Below are positions 8,021 through 16,658 of a stretch of DNA of 64,000 nucleotides, in pieces. A program made the position numbers and the translations under genes. Position 1 is the first letter of the stretch. Each line of letters opens with the position of its first letter. The stretch comes from Actinorhabdospora filicis (GTDB lineage: Bacteria > Actinomycetota > Actinomycetes > Mycobacteriales > Micromonosporaceae). The stretch spans positions 1,335,379 through 1,399,378 of the forward strand of contig NZ_BSTX01000002.1 of NCBI RefSeq assembly GCF_030269765.1, in the 5' to 3' direction. A model generated the notes under the pieces. That model did no database searches. It was not told the DNA's origin and saw only the letters and a list, made by a program, of their open reading frames with translations.

Positions 8021-8046
8021 AGGGCGGCGGAGCATTCCGCCGCCCT
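8021..8046. terminator. Bidirectional hairpin terminator
   Basis: AGGGCGGCGGA, a GCAT loop, then TCCGCCGCCCT: a perfect 11-bp stem between the convergent hsp20 and GNAT genes. Confidence 0.75.
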
Positions 8047-8056
8047 CAACACGTGT

Positions 8057-8623
8057 CTAGGCCCGCGCGCGCCATTCGTCGCCGAGCATCGCGTAGATCA
8101 GCTCGGAGACGTACGGGTCGTCGCGGTCCTTGGAGTAGGGCATGATCTCGTTGCGGACGAAATGGGCCTCCCGCCGCATCCCGAGGCGCTCCATGAGCCG
8201 CCAGGAGGCGGTGTTCTCCGCGTCGCAGCGGCCCACCACACGGTGCAGCCCGGCCTCCTCGAAGGCGTACCGCAGGATCTCGGCGGCGGCCTCGGAGGCG
8301 TAGCCGTGCCCGGCGAAGGCGGGGTGGAAGACGTAGCCGAGCTCGGCGGCGCGGTTGTCCTCGCTGTACCAGACGAGGTTCACCTCGCCGATGACGGCGT
8401 CCTTGTCCCGTAGCACGACGGCGAGGTTGACGCCCCCTGAGCCGGCCAGCGTGGTCCACCCGGCGCGCTCGGTGAGCCGCTCGGCGACCTGCTCGCGGGA
8501 CAGGACCGGCGTGTAGAGGTAGGCGGCGACCTCCGGCAGGCGCCGGTAGGCGTGGACCTCGTCGAGGTCGGTCGCGGCGAAGGGCCGCAGGTCGAGGCGT
8601 TCGGTGCGCAGACGGAGGGTCAC
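8057..8623 (-). CDS. GNAT family N-acetyltransferase (RimJ/RimL-like)
   Basis: 188 residues from a GTG at 8623, one base after the stop of the upstream eis gene, so the two are cotranscribed. The RimJ/RimL hallmarks are present: TERLDLRPFAATDLDEV at the N-terminus, VNLVWYSEDN and ELGYVFHPAFAGHGYASEA (acetyl-CoA loop), then AENTASWRLMERLGM. Such enzymes acetylate N-terminal or side-chain amines of proteins or small molecules with acetyl-CoA. The substrate cannot be told. A longer frame continues upstream through eis in another frame and is not coding. Confidence 0.85.
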   Translation of the reverse strand: MTLRLRTERLDLRPFAATDLDEVHAYRRLPEVAAYLYTPVLSREQVAERLTERAGWTTLAGSGGVNLAVVLRDKDAVIGEVNLVWYSEDNRAAELGYVFHPAFAGHGYASEAAAEILRYAFEEAGLHRVVGRCDAENTASWRLMERLGMRREAHFVRNEIMPYSKDRDDPYVSELIYAMLGDEWRARA

Positions 8624-8624
8624 G

Positions 8625-9848
8625 TCAGAAGAGCTCCACCGCGTGCGGGGCGACGGGCCAGGAGAACGCGGTCGCGGTGGCGTGCAGGGCGCCGTCGGTG
8701 TGCTCGGTGACCTCGCCGAGGGAGGCGTAGAGCGCCAGCGAGCGCCCGCCCAGGTAGACGCCGCCCAGGACGTCGACGTCGAGGCTGAGGTCGGCGGGGT
8801 CCTCGGTGCGCTCGCAGGTGACCAGGTCGCCCTTGACGGTGAGGCGGAAGCGGCCGCGGTTGGCCTCCACGAGCCGGTCGGTGACCTCCAGGACGACGTC
8901 GAGGTCGCGGCCGTAGCCGCGGGCGGCCAGGGCACGGGGGACGTCGAGGACACGCACCCACAGGGTCTCGTTGACGCGCGGCTGGAGCTGGCGGGGCTCG
9001 CCGACGAGGTGGCGCAGGCGCTCGTCCATGGCCGCCCCGCGCCGCAGGAGGAACATGGGGGCCATGTCCAGGCCCGCGAACCACTGCCACAGCGCCAGGT
9101 AGGCGCTGGTCTCGGGCGCGATGAGCTCCTGGATGACGCTCTGGTGCTCGGCGCCGCGGACCGTCCAGCTGATGTTGACGCGCCACAGCGCGTAGCCGTC
9201 GATGACACCCTCGGCGTTCTCATGGACGAGGACGCGCAGGGCGGAGGCGCCGTGGCGCTGCGAGGCGGGGTCGTTGAGGTGGCGCTTCCACCAGGCCTCG
9301 TCGCGGGAGGACATGCCCGGGCGCGCCGCGGCGGCGGTGTCGAACAGCGGCGGGAGCAGCTCGGCGGCCCGCTCCAGGCTGATCTCGCGGATCCGGCCGG
9401 GGACGGCGGTGTCGGGGATGCCGAGCAGGCGCAGATCGCCCTCGTAGGTGCAGGAGTCGGCGGCGTCGCGGTAGCCGTAGCGGCGGTAGAGCTGCGTCTG
9501 GCTGGCCCACAGCACGGCGATGGACTCGGTGGCGTCGGTGAACTGGCGTCGCATGAGCTGCCCGAGGGTGCCGCGGCGGCGGGCGTCGGGGCGTACCGAG
9601 ATCGCGGTGATGTGCGCGGCGGGGATCACCGCGCCGGGGACGGTCATGTCGCGGGTGAAGATGGCGCCGGTGCCAACGACCCGGCCCTCCTCCTCGGCGA
9701 CCAGCCAGCGCTCGGGGTCCCACACGAAGGCGATGCCCGCCTTGAAGTCGGGGTTGTCGTCGAAGAGGAACGAGGAGGAGAAGCATTCGGTGATGGCCGG
9801 CAGATCATCGGCCACGGCCACCCGCAGGGTGATTGGTGAAACGGACAT
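8625..9848 (-). CDS. eis: Eis-like GNAT N-acetyltransferase
   Basis: 407 residues in the Eis layout: N-terminal GNAT domain with acetyl-CoA motif RRRGTLGQL (about 90-98) and the LYRRYGYRDA segment (Tyr121/124/126) that supplies the general acid in M. tuberculosis Eis, a second degenerate GNAT domain, and a C-terminal SCP2-like fold. The chain ends in Phe, as required for the C-terminal carboxylate that acts in catalysis in characterised Eis proteins. Eis acetylates amines at several positions, including aminoglycosides. It sits between tatC and hsp20, apart from its M. tuberculosis position, and is followed by a second GNAT gene. Family sure; in vivo substrate unknown. Confidence 0.88.
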   Translation of the reverse strand: MSVSPITLRVAVADDLPAITECFSSSFLFDDNPDFKAGIAFVWDPERWLVAEEEGRVVGTGAIFTRDMTVPGAVIPAAHITAISVRPDARRRGTLGQLMRRQFTDATESIAVLWASQTQLYRRYGYRDAADSCTYEGDLRLLGIPDTAVPGRIREISLERAAELLPPLFDTAAAARPGMSSRDEAWWKRHLNDPASQRHGASALRVLVHENAEGVIDGYALWRVNISWTVRGAEHQSVIQELIAPETSAYLALWQWFAGLDMAPMFLLRRGAAMDERLRHLVGEPRQLQPRVNETLWVRVLDVPRALAARGYGRDLDVVLEVTDRLVEANRGRFRLTVKGDLVTCERTEDPADLSLDVDVLGGVYLGGRSLALYASLGEVTEHTDGALHATATAFSWPVAPHAVELF

Positions 9849-9957
9849 GGGACGTGTCTACACCGGGGATCCGACACCGTCGACCCGTTTAAACGATCAT
9901 CGAATCGAACGGTGCCCGCCCCCTTTCGGGGACGGGCACCGGGTCGTCGCTCAGGTT

Positions 9958-10914
9958 CTACGTCGCGTCGTCGTCGTAGCGTCGCGGCGGTTCGGCCGGG
10001 GAGATCGGGGTCGGGTCGTCGACCTCGCTCGCCTGCTCCTCGCCGGTGACGATGTCACCGAGGTCGCTGGCCTCGTCGTCGCTCAGGTCGCCGCCCCAGT
10101 TGGCGGCCTCGCGCTTCGCCTTGCGCCGGTCGTGCAGGAAGGCGAATCCGACCGCGGCGAAGTACATGCCCACCATCGGGATGGCCAGGGCGGTCATGCC
10201 GAAGGGGTCGGGGGTCGGGGTGACCACCGCGCAGAACACGAAGATCAGGACCGTCGCCACGCGCCACCACGACAGGAGGCGTTTGGCGCTGGCCACACCG
10301 ACCAGGTTCAGCGCGACGATCAGGAGCGGGAACTCGAATCCGGCGCCGAACAGCAACATGACGTTCGTGACGAAGTCGTAGTACCCGTTGATGTCGGGTG
10401 TCAGGTCATACTGGTTGGACAACCCGAGGAAGAACTGCAGGCTCTTCGAGATCACGAAGTAGCCGAGGATCGCGCCGCCGATGAACAGCGGGCCGGCCAC
10501 CGCCGCGAAGCGGTAGGTGTAACGCCGCTCGTGCTTGTGCAGGCCGGGCGCGACGAAGGCCCACAGCTGGTACAGCCACACCGGTGCCGAGAGGATGAAG
10601 CCGACCAGCAGACCCACGCGCAGGTTCAGCAGGAAGATGTCGACGGGCGACACCACGTTGAACTTGCACTTGAACCCCGCGATGTCGGCGCCGTCCTTGA
10701 TCAGGCTGTCGCGCATGAAATCGCAGTAGGGATCGGTGATGAAGTTGATGATTTCCTGGGCGAAGATGACGCCGACGATGAGGCCGAGCACCAGCCCCAG
10801 ACTGGCCTTGAACAACCTGCTGCGCAGCTCGCGCAGGTGGTCCATGAGCGTCATGGAGCCGTCGGAGGCCTTCTGGAACTGGGACTTCTTCGCGCCTCGG
10901 GATTTCAAGGCCAT
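9958..10914 (-). CDS. tatC: Sec-independent protein translocase TatC
   Basis: 318 residues with six hydrophobic segments. The conserved N-terminal MTLMDHLRELRSRLFK element begins near residue 21, and the family pattern continues through the LRVGLLVGFILSAPVWLYQLWAF region near 110. An acidic C-terminal tail of about 60 residues is typical of actinobacterial TatC. TatC binds the twin-arginine signal of folded exported proteins in the inner membrane. It lies 23 bases downstream of tatA in the same orientation, the order seen next to pafBC in mycobacteria. Confidence 0.95.
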   Translation of the reverse strand: MALKSRGAKKSQFQKASDGSMTLMDHLRELRSRLFKASLGLVLGLIVGVIFAQEIINFITDPYCDFMRDSLIKDGADIAGFKCKFNVVSPVDIFLLNLRVGLLVGFILSAPVWLYQLWAFVAPGLHKHERRYTYRFAAVAGPLFIGGAILGYFVISKSLQFFLGLSNQYDLTPDINGYYDFVTNVMLLFGAGFEFPLLIVALNLVGVASAKRLLSWWRVATVLIFVFCAVVTPTPDPFGMTALAIPMVGMYFAAVGFAFLHDRRKAKREAANWGGDLSDDEASDLGDIVTGEEQASEVDDPTPISPAEPPRRYDDDAT

Positions 10915-10937
10915 CGTTAAAGGTCAGTGACGGATCG

Positions 10938-11210
10938 TCACACGTCCTCGCGGGTCTTGTCCCGCGTGGTCTGCTGGATCGCGTCACCCTCGATGGTCTT
11001 GCGCGAGTGCTGCGGCTCGGCCTTCGCGTCCATCTCGGTGTTGTTGTCGTCGGCCTTGGCCTCGTCGCGCAGGTTCTTCGTCTCGGCCTTGAGGATCCGC
11101 AGGGAGCGTCCGAGACCACGGGCGGCGTCCGGGAGCTTCTTCGCGCCGAACAGCAGGATCAGCACCACGACAAGGACGGCGATGTGCCAGGGCTTGAGCG
11201 CGTTGAACAC
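10938..11210 (-). CDS. tatA: Twin-arginine translocase subunit TatA
   Basis: About 90 residues from the GTG at 11210, which has a GGAGG ribosome binding site eight bases before it. An N-terminal membrane helix (WHIAVLVVVLILLFG) is followed by the AKKLPDAARGLGRSLRI amphipathic helix, the TatA/E signature, and a charged tail. It forms the translocation assembly with TatC. Upstream in-frame start codons exist to 11306, but they add a basic stretch foreign to TatA. Confidence 0.93.
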   Translation of the reverse strand: MFNALKPWHIAVLVVVLILLFGAKKLPDAARGLGRSLRILKAETKNLRDEAKADDNNTEMDAKAEPQHSRKTIEGDAIQQTTRDKTREDV

Positions 11211-11392
11211 GACGGCACCTCCAGATAAGGGGACGACCCCAATCGTACGGGTCCTGAATTGTCCCCGTCGGCTCGCGTGGCCCCTCAACCGGGCCGTTCG
11301 TTTCACCGACCGCCATCCTGACCGGGGTATCGAAGATCGTCAAGCGGCCGTTCGTCCGATTCGCCGCACCCGTCCGTATCGGGTGCGCAATG

Positions 11393-11623
11393 TCACCGGC
11401 TATCAGTACGGAAATTTTCCAGTCGTTCGCGCACGATCTGCGCGTCGGCCGTCAGCTCCTCAAGCCGCAGCCGCAGGGCCTCGCCCTCGGCCGCGCGCGC
11501 CTGCAGCGCGGTCATCTCCGACCGCAGCCGGACCAGCCGCTTCAGCACCGGGACCAGCGCGATCGCCAGCACGACCAGGGACAGCACGACCACACCCGCC
11601 AGCACCCACCAGATCACCGGCAC
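11393..11623 (-). CDS. Small membrane-anchored coiled-coil protein
   Basis: 76 residues. A single membrane helix occupies about residues 3-27 (WWVLAGVVVLSLVVLAIALV), followed by a heptad-like charged helix rich in Leu, Arg and Glu up to the end. It starts three bases after the pafC stop, so it is in the pafBC operon. No named family is recognised. Similar small proteins occur between pafC and tatA in other actinomycetes as I recall; a scaffold role is only a guess. Confidence 0.7.
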   Translation of the reverse strand: MPVIWWVLAGVVVLSLVVLAIALVPVLKRLVRLRSEMTALQARAAEGEALRLRLEELTADAQIVRERLENFRTDSR

Positions 11624-11626
11624 ACC

Positions 11627-12586
11627 CTACCCTCCGGCCTCGTCATAGGCCGCCAGCGCCGCCGCCACATCGCCCGCGACGCGCGCGGCGAGCTCCGGTG
11701 GGGCCACCACCTGCGCGTCGGCGCCCAGCCCGAGGACGAAGCGGGCCGCCCAGTCGAGGTTCGCCGCGCGCAGCGAGACCAGCCAGCGCCCGTCCTCTTC
11801 CTCCCGGACGTCCTCGCAGCGGTAGTACTCGGTGACCCAGCGCGAGTCGCGGCCGATGCGCACGGTCACCATCGGCTGCTCGTCGGAGGTCTGGAACAGC
11901 CCGTCGCGGATGTCGCCGGGCCGCGCCTGCGGCGGCGGGGAGCACGGCTCGTCCAGCTCGGTGAGGGCGTCGATGCGGTCGAGGCGGAAGCGCCGCATCG
12001 AGTCGGCGCGGCGGCACCACGCCTCCAGGTAGGTGAAGTCGTCGACGACCAGCAGCCGCATCGGGTCGATGACGCGCTCGCTGGAGGCGTCCCGGCCCGC
12101 GGTGTAGTAGGTGATGCGCAGGGCCCGGCGGCGGCGCAGCGCCGCGCGGATCTGCGGCACCCACCCCTCGGGCGCCATCGCGCCGACCTCGACGCGCGTG
12201 GCCGCCGGGGCGGCGTCACCGCAGGCCGACTCCAGCTTCGCCAGGGCCCGCCGGACGGCCTCCACGTCGGCCACGCCCGGGGTCTCGGCCAGCAGCCGCA
12301 GCGCCACGATCAGCGCCAGCGCCTCATCGGAGTTCAGCCGCAGTGGACGGCTCATGCCCGCGTCGAAGGTGATCGTCACCGTCTCGTCGAGGGACATGTC
12401 GATCAGGTCACCGGGCCCGTAACCGGGCAGCCCGCACATCCACAGCAGCGTCAGGTCCTCGCGCAGCTGCGGCTCGGTCACGCCCAGGTCGGCGGCGGCG
12501 TCGGCGACGAGGATGCCCGGCCGCGCCTGGAGATAGGGGACGAGGTTCAGCAGCCGCGTCAGCCGCCCGGTGCCGGTGGCGCTCAT
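11627..12586 (-). CDS. pafC: WYL-domain transcriptional regulator PafC
   Basis: 319 residues. An N-terminal winged-helix region (RLLNLVPYLQARPGI) is followed by a long linker and a WYL domain around 140-220, with RITYYTAGRDASSERVIDP and the DDFTYLEAWCRRAD stretch, then the WCX C-terminal region. PafB and PafC form a heterodimer that activates the LexA/RecA-independent DNA-damage response in mycobacteria. The ATG overlaps the pafB stop (ATGA), the standard pafBC arrangement. Confidence 0.92.
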   Translation of the reverse strand: MSATGTGRLTRLLNLVPYLQARPGILVADAAADLGVTEPQLREDLTLLWMCGLPGYGPGDLIDMSLDETVTITFDAGMSRPLRLNSDEALALIVALRLLAETPGVADVEAVRRALAKLESACGDAAPAATRVEVGAMAPEGWVPQIRAALRRRRALRITYYTAGRDASSERVIDPMRLLVVDDFTYLEAWCRRADSMRRFRLDRIDALTELDEPCSPPPQARPGDIRDGLFQTSDEQPMVTVRIGRDSRWVTEYYRCEDVREEEDGRWLVSLRAANLDWAARFVLGLGADAQVVAPPELAARVAGDVAAALAAYDEAGG

Positions 12587-13620
12587 CGGGCACCGCCCAC
12601 GGCCGCCATCTCGGTCAGCAGCGCGACGATCTCCTTGCGCACCTCCGGCGGGTCCTCCACCGTCACGTCCGGGCCGTAACGCACCAGCGTCCGCGCCAGC
12701 GAACGCGCGTCGGTGTAGGGCACCACGATGCGGTCGACGGCGCCCGCGCGCGGCAGGATCTGCACCGCCCGCCGCCGCACACCGGCCGCGCGGCCCGGCC
12801 GGACGCGCACGGTCGCGCGCCGCGACGGCGCCTGCGGGGCGTCGGCGACGTGCCGGATCAGGTCCCCCGTCACCGGGATCTCGTAGGCGCCCGCCTCACC
12901 GGTCGTCGCCACCGGCCCCAGGATCCGCGACAGCCGGAAGCAGCGCTCGGCGTCCCGGTCCAGGTCATGGCCCACGACGTACCAGCGCCCCCGGTAGCAG
13001 ACCACGCCCCACGGCTGGAGCCGACGGCGCGCGGCCACGTCCGCGCTGGGCACGCGGTAGGTGAACTCCACGACCCGCCGCACGTTCACCGCCGCCAGCA
13101 TCGGGGCCAGCGCCTCGTCGACCGTGCTGACCGGCGCGAAGTCCTCGTACTCGGCGTCATCGACGTCGACTCCCCCGGCGCGCAGCTTCGCCAGCGCCGA
13201 CGTCGCCCGCGAGGCCAGCCCCGCGTGCTGCCACAGACGCGCGGCCACACCCAGCGCGGCGGCCTCGTCGGCGTGCAGGTGCAGCTCGGGCAGCTCGTAC
13301 TCGCGGCGGGCGATGCGGTAGCCGACCTCGGTGTCCAGGATGCTGTCGGTGCCCATCTCGACGGGGATCCCCAGCTCGCGCAGCTCGGCCTTGTCGCGCT
13401 CGAACTTGCGCTGGAAGGCCTCATGGGCGCGGGAGTCGCGCGCGTCGTGCTCGTAACCGGGGACGGTGCGGGCGATCTCGGCCGCGGTCAGGTGCCGCCT
13501 GGTCGACAGCAGGCAGATGACCAGGTTCACCAGACGTTCGGTACGCGAGCGGGACACACAACAGAAACTAGCAGCAGCCTCGGGTGACGCCATCGCACCA
13601 CCGCCGCGCGACCGCTCCAC
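12583..13620 (-). CDS. pafB: WYL-domain transcriptional regulator PafB
   Basis: Up to 345 residues. The winged-helix domain begins at SRTERLVNLVICLLSTRRHL and continues with the LTAAEIARTVPGY recognition region. The WYL domain (about 170-250) has VVEFTYRVPSADVAARRRL and CYRGRWYVVGHDLD. It pairs with PafC. The first 20 residues are low in family character; ATG at 13593 (about 336 residues) or a later GTG is also possible. It is divergent from the DUF3866 gene, whose likely start is 36 bases away. Confidence 0.92.
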   Translation of the reverse strand: MERSRGGGAMASPEAAASFCCVSRSRTERLVNLVICLLSTRRHLTAAEIARTVPGYEHDARDSRAHEAFQRKFERDKAELRELGIPVEMGTDSILDTEVGYRIARREYELPELHLHADEAAALGVAARLWQHAGLASRATSALAKLRAGGVDVDDAEYEDFAPVSTVDEALAPMLAAVNVRRVVEFTYRVPSADVAARRRLQPWGVVCYRGRWYVVGHDLDRDAERCFRLSRILGPVATTGEAGAYEIPVTGDLIRHVADAPQAPSRRATVRVRPGRAAGVRRRAVQILPRAGAVDRIVVPYTDARSLARTLVRYGPDVTVEDPPEVRKEIVALLTEMAAVGGAR

Positions 13621-13642
13621 CGCTACGAACGTGTGGCCCTGC

Positions 13643-13648
13643 TAACCT
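13643..13648 (+). promoter_or_regulatory. Leaderless -10 box (TAACCT) for the DUF3866 gene
   Basis: TAACCT ends seven bases before GTG at 13656, fixing that codon as the probable start of a leaderless mRNA. Confidence 0.5.
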
Positions 13649-13655
13649 CCCCCTC

Positions 13656-14750
13656 GTGGTGCGGTGGCGAAGCGGAACGGTGACGGCACTGGGACGCGCC
13701 TGGAACGGCGCGCGCGAGCTGACGGTGGAACTCCACCGCAGAACCCCCGACGATCCAGAGACCGTCCGGGCGCTCGCCTACACCGAGCTCATCGGGACGC
13801 CCGCCGTCGGCGACCGCGTCCTGCTCAACACCAACGCCCTCAAAGCCGGGCTCGGCACCGGCGGCTACGCCCACGTCATCGCCCTCCCCGACGCGCTCCC
13901 CGAGGACCGGACCACCCCCGGCCACGTCGTCAAGGCCCGGTACACGCCCATGCAGACGATGGTCCTGGCCGCCGACGAGGAGGCCTCCCCCCACCGCGAC
14001 GCCCTGGCCACCGCCGACGACATCGGCGGAATGCCCGTCGTCACCGCCGACCTGCACTCGGCCCTCCCCGCGATCCTGGCCGGAGTCCACGCCGGCGGAC
14101 CGAACCTGCGCGTCGCCTACGTCATGACCGACGGAGGCGCGCTCCCCGCGTGGTTCTCCCGCACCCTCGACGGCCTCGCCCCGCTCCTGGCGGGCACCGT
14201 CACCACCGGGCAGACCTTCGGCGGCGACCTCGAAGCCACCAACGTGCACACCGGCCTCCTGGCCGCCCGGCACGCCCTGCGCGCCGACGTCGCCATCGTG
14301 ACCCAGGGACCCGGCAACCTCGGCACCGGCACGACCTGGGGCTTCTCCGGCACCAGCACCGGCGAGGCGGTCAACGCCACCGCCGCCCTCGGCGGGCGGC
14401 CCGTCGGCGCGCTGCGCCTGTCCGACGCCGACGCCCGCGACCGGCACCTGGGCATCTCCCACCACAGCCTCACCGCCTACGGGCGCGTCGCGCTCGCCCC
14501 CGCCGACCTCGTACTGCCCGGCGAGCTCCCGAAAGACCTCGAAGACCGGGTCCGCGAGCAGCTGCCCGCGCTCGGACGGCACCGGGTGGTGCGGGTGGCC
14601 TCCGAGGGCCTGGACGCCGCCCTCCGCGCGCTGCCGGTGGGCCTGTCGACGATGGGCCGGGGCCTGGACGCCGACCACGCCTACTTCCTGACCAGCGCCG
14701 CCGCCGGACGGTACGCCGCGGGCCTCGCCACAGGTGGCGAGGCCCGGTAA
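13656..14750 (+). CDS. DUF3866 family protein
   Basis: About 364 residues from the leaderless GTG at 13656. It matches the actinobacterial DUF3866 pattern: an N-terminal strand-rich region with DRVLLNTNALKAGLGTGGYA, the KARYTPMQTMVLAADEE motif near 95-110, then a Rossmann-like half with VAYVMTDGGALPAWFS, VTTGQTFGGDLEATNVH and VTQGPGNLGTGT. No function has been assigned to the family. It runs opposite to pafB and pafA but sits between them in the otherwise conserved Pup block. Confidence 0.82.
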   Translation: MVRWRSGTVTALGRAWNGARELTVELHRRTPDDPETVRALAYTELIGTPAVGDRVLLNTNALKAGLGTGGYAHVIALPDALPEDRTTPGHVVKARYTPMQTMVLAADEEASPHRDALATADDIGGMPVVTADLHSALPAILAGVHAGGPNLRVAYVMTDGGALPAWFSRTLDGLAPLLAGTVTTGQTFGGDLEATNVHTGLLAARHALRADVAIVTQGPGNLGTGTTWGFSGTSTGEAVNATAALGGRPVGALRLSDADARDRHLGISHHSLTAYGRVALAPADLVLPGELPKDLEDRVREQLPALGRHRVVRVASEGLDAALRALPVGLSTMGRGLDADHAYFLTSAAAGRYAAGLATGGEAR

Positions 14751-14775
14751 GCAGAGCCGGTGAACAGCGCGCCGG

Positions 14776-15114
14776 TCAGGCCCAGAAGATCAGCGCCGCC
14801 CAAGCCGCGACGAACGCGATCAGGGCCACCGTCAGCACCCACGTCGGGACCTTGAAGTCGCCCCGGCGGTTGCGCTCGATCTCGTCGCGGATCTTCTGGC
14901 GGCGACGCTCCATGCGGCCCATCCGGCCCTTCACGGGCCGGCGGACCTCGTCGGCGGCGGCCTGCGCCTCCGGCGTCAGCGCCGTGCCCTCGGGCTCGGC
15001 GGTCTCCGCAGTGGCGGTGTCCTCGCCGGCCTCCGGCTCGGCGGGCTTCCCCTCGGCCGTCACCACGGCCTCGTCCGGGGTCACCTCGTCGTCACCGGCA
15101 GACTTCGTCGCCAC
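14776..15114 (-). CDS. Tail-anchored small membrane protein
   Basis: 112 residues. The first ~50 are acidic and Ala/Glu-rich and probably disordered; a basic stretch (KGRMGRMERRRQKIRDEIER) follows, and one membrane helix (PTWVLTVALIAFVAAWAALIF) ends the protein. The topology suggests a cytoplasmic domain held by a C-terminal anchor. It lies 29 bases downstream of pafA and is probably cotranscribed. No family is recognised. Confidence 0.65.
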   Translation of the reverse strand: MATKSAGDDEVTPDEAVVTAEGKPAEPEAGEDTATAETAEPEGTALTPEAQAAADEVRRPVKGRMGRMERRRQKIRDEIERNRRGDFKVPTWVLTVALIAFVAAWAALIFWA

Positions 15115-15143
15115 TGGAAACCACCGCCCTCACGTCATGCGCG

Positions 15144-16505
15144 TCACATACCGGCGATGAGCTTATCCACACGCTCATCACGAGAACGGAACGGATCCTT
15201 GCACAGCACGGTGCGCTGCGCCTGATCGTTCAGTTTCAGGTGCACCCAGTCGACGGTGAAATCACGGCGGCGCTCCTGCGCGCGGCGGATGAACTCGCCG
15301 CGCAGCCGCGCCCGGGTGGTCTGCGGCGGACGCTCCTTGGCCTCGAAGATCTCCACGTCACCGGCGATCCGGTCGACCAGCCCGCGCCGCTCCATCAGGT
15401 AGTACAGGCCCCGGCCGCGCCGCACGTCGTGGTAGGCGAGGTCGAGCTGCGCCACCCGCGGCGAGGACATCGGCATGTCGCCGTTCTTGGCGCGGTAGCG
15501 CTCGATGAGCTTCAGCTTGGCGATCCAGTCGACCTCACGTTCGACCGCGCCCAGGTTGTCGCTCTCGATGGCCTCCAGGACCCGGCCCCACAGCTCCACG
15601 ACACGCTTGGCGACCTCGTCGCCGCCACGGCGCTCCACGAAGTCGGCGGCCTTGGCCAGGTACTCCTGCTGGATCTGCAGCGCGCTGGCCTCACGGCCGT
15701 TGGCCAGGCGGACCTTGCGCTGGCCGGTGATGTCGTGGGAGACCTCGCGGATCGCCCGGATCGGGTTCTCCAGGGTCAGGTCCCGCATCGCCACGCCCGC
15801 CTCGATCATCCGCAGGACCAGGTCGGCGCTGCCCACCTTCAAGAAGGTGGTCACCTCGTTCATGTTGGAGTCGCCGACGATGACGTGCAGGCGGCGGTAG
15901 CGCTCGGCGTCGGCGTGCGGCTCGTCGCGGGTGTTGATGATCGGCCGCGACCGCGTCGTCGCCGAGGACACCCCCTCCCAGATGTGCTCGGCGCGCTGCG
16001 ACAGGCAGTACACCGCGCCCCGGGGCGTCTGGAGGACCTTCCCGGCACCGCAGATCAACTGCCGGGTCACCAGGAACGGGATCAGGATGTCGGCCAGCCG
16101 CCCGAACTCGCCGTGCCGGGAGACCAGGAAGTTCTCATGGCAGCCGTAGGAGTTTCCGGCCGAGTCGGTGTTGTTCTTGAACAAGTAGATGTCACCGGCG
16201 ATGCCCTCGTCGTGCAGGCGCCGCTCGGCGTCGATCAGCAGACCCTCTAGGATGCGCTCGCCGGCCCGGTCGTGCCGCACCAGCTCGGTCACCGAGTCGC
16301 ATTCGGGCGTGGCGTACTCGGGATGGGAGCCGACGTCGAGATAAAGGCGGGCCCCATTGCGCAGGAACACGTTGCTGGAGCGGCCCCAGCTGACCACCCG
16401 ACGGAAGAGGTAACGCGCCACCTCGTCGGGCGAGAGCCGCCGTTGTCCACGGAACGTACAGGTCACACCGTACTCGGTCTCCAGACCGAAAATCCGCCTG
16501 TCCAT
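15144..16505 (-). CDS. pafA: Pup--protein ligase PafA
   Basis: 453 residues, the family length. PafA uses ATP to phosphorylate the C-terminal glutamate of Pup and joins it to substrate lysines. The N-terminal GLETEYG motif contains the glutamate that binds Mg-ATP; further carboxylate-amine ligase signatures are RLYLDVGSHPEYATPEC, FKNNTDSAGNSYGCHENFL and INTRDEPHADAERYRRLHV. No Dop loop is present between the first two strands, separating it from Dop. A TAGTGT box at 16512-16517 ends six bases before the ATG, so it probably has its own leaderless transcript rather than relying only on prcBA read-through. Confidence 0.96.
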   Translation of the reverse strand: MDRRIFGLETEYGVTCTFRGQRRLSPDEVARYLFRRVVSWGRSSNVFLRNGARLYLDVGSHPEYATPECDSVTELVRHDRAGERILEGLLIDAERRLHDEGIAGDIYLFKNNTDSAGNSYGCHENFLVSRHGEFGRLADILIPFLVTRQLICGAGKVLQTPRGAVYCLSQRAEHIWEGVSSATTRSRPIINTRDEPHADAERYRRLHVIVGDSNMNEVTTFLKVGSADLVLRMIEAGVAMRDLTLENPIRAIREVSHDITGQRKVRLANGREASALQIQQEYLAKAADFVERRGGDEVAKRVVELWGRVLEAIESDNLGAVEREVDWIAKLKLIERYRAKNGDMPMSSPRVAQLDLAYHDVRRGRGLYYLMERRGLVDRIAGDVEIFEAKERPPQTTRARLRGEFIRRAQERRRDFTVDWVHLKLNDQAQRTVLCKDPFRSRDERVDKLIAGM

Positions 16506-16511
16506 GGGACG

Positions 16512-16517
16512 ACACTA
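16512..16517 (-). promoter_or_regulatory. Leaderless -10 box (TAGTGT) for pafA
   Basis: On the minus strand TAGTGT ends six bases before the pafA ATG at 16505. It supports separate transcription of pafA. Confidence 0.5.
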
Positions 16518-16658
16518 CCGGTCGAAGCCGACAGTCCACACTGTCGATACCGACAGTTTTTACGCGCCATCACCTACGGTGAACACAACACGGGCGGTGA
16601 GCACACGGTGCCCACCGCCCGCATCGGACGATCTCACGGTCCGAAGGGGACCGCCGGA

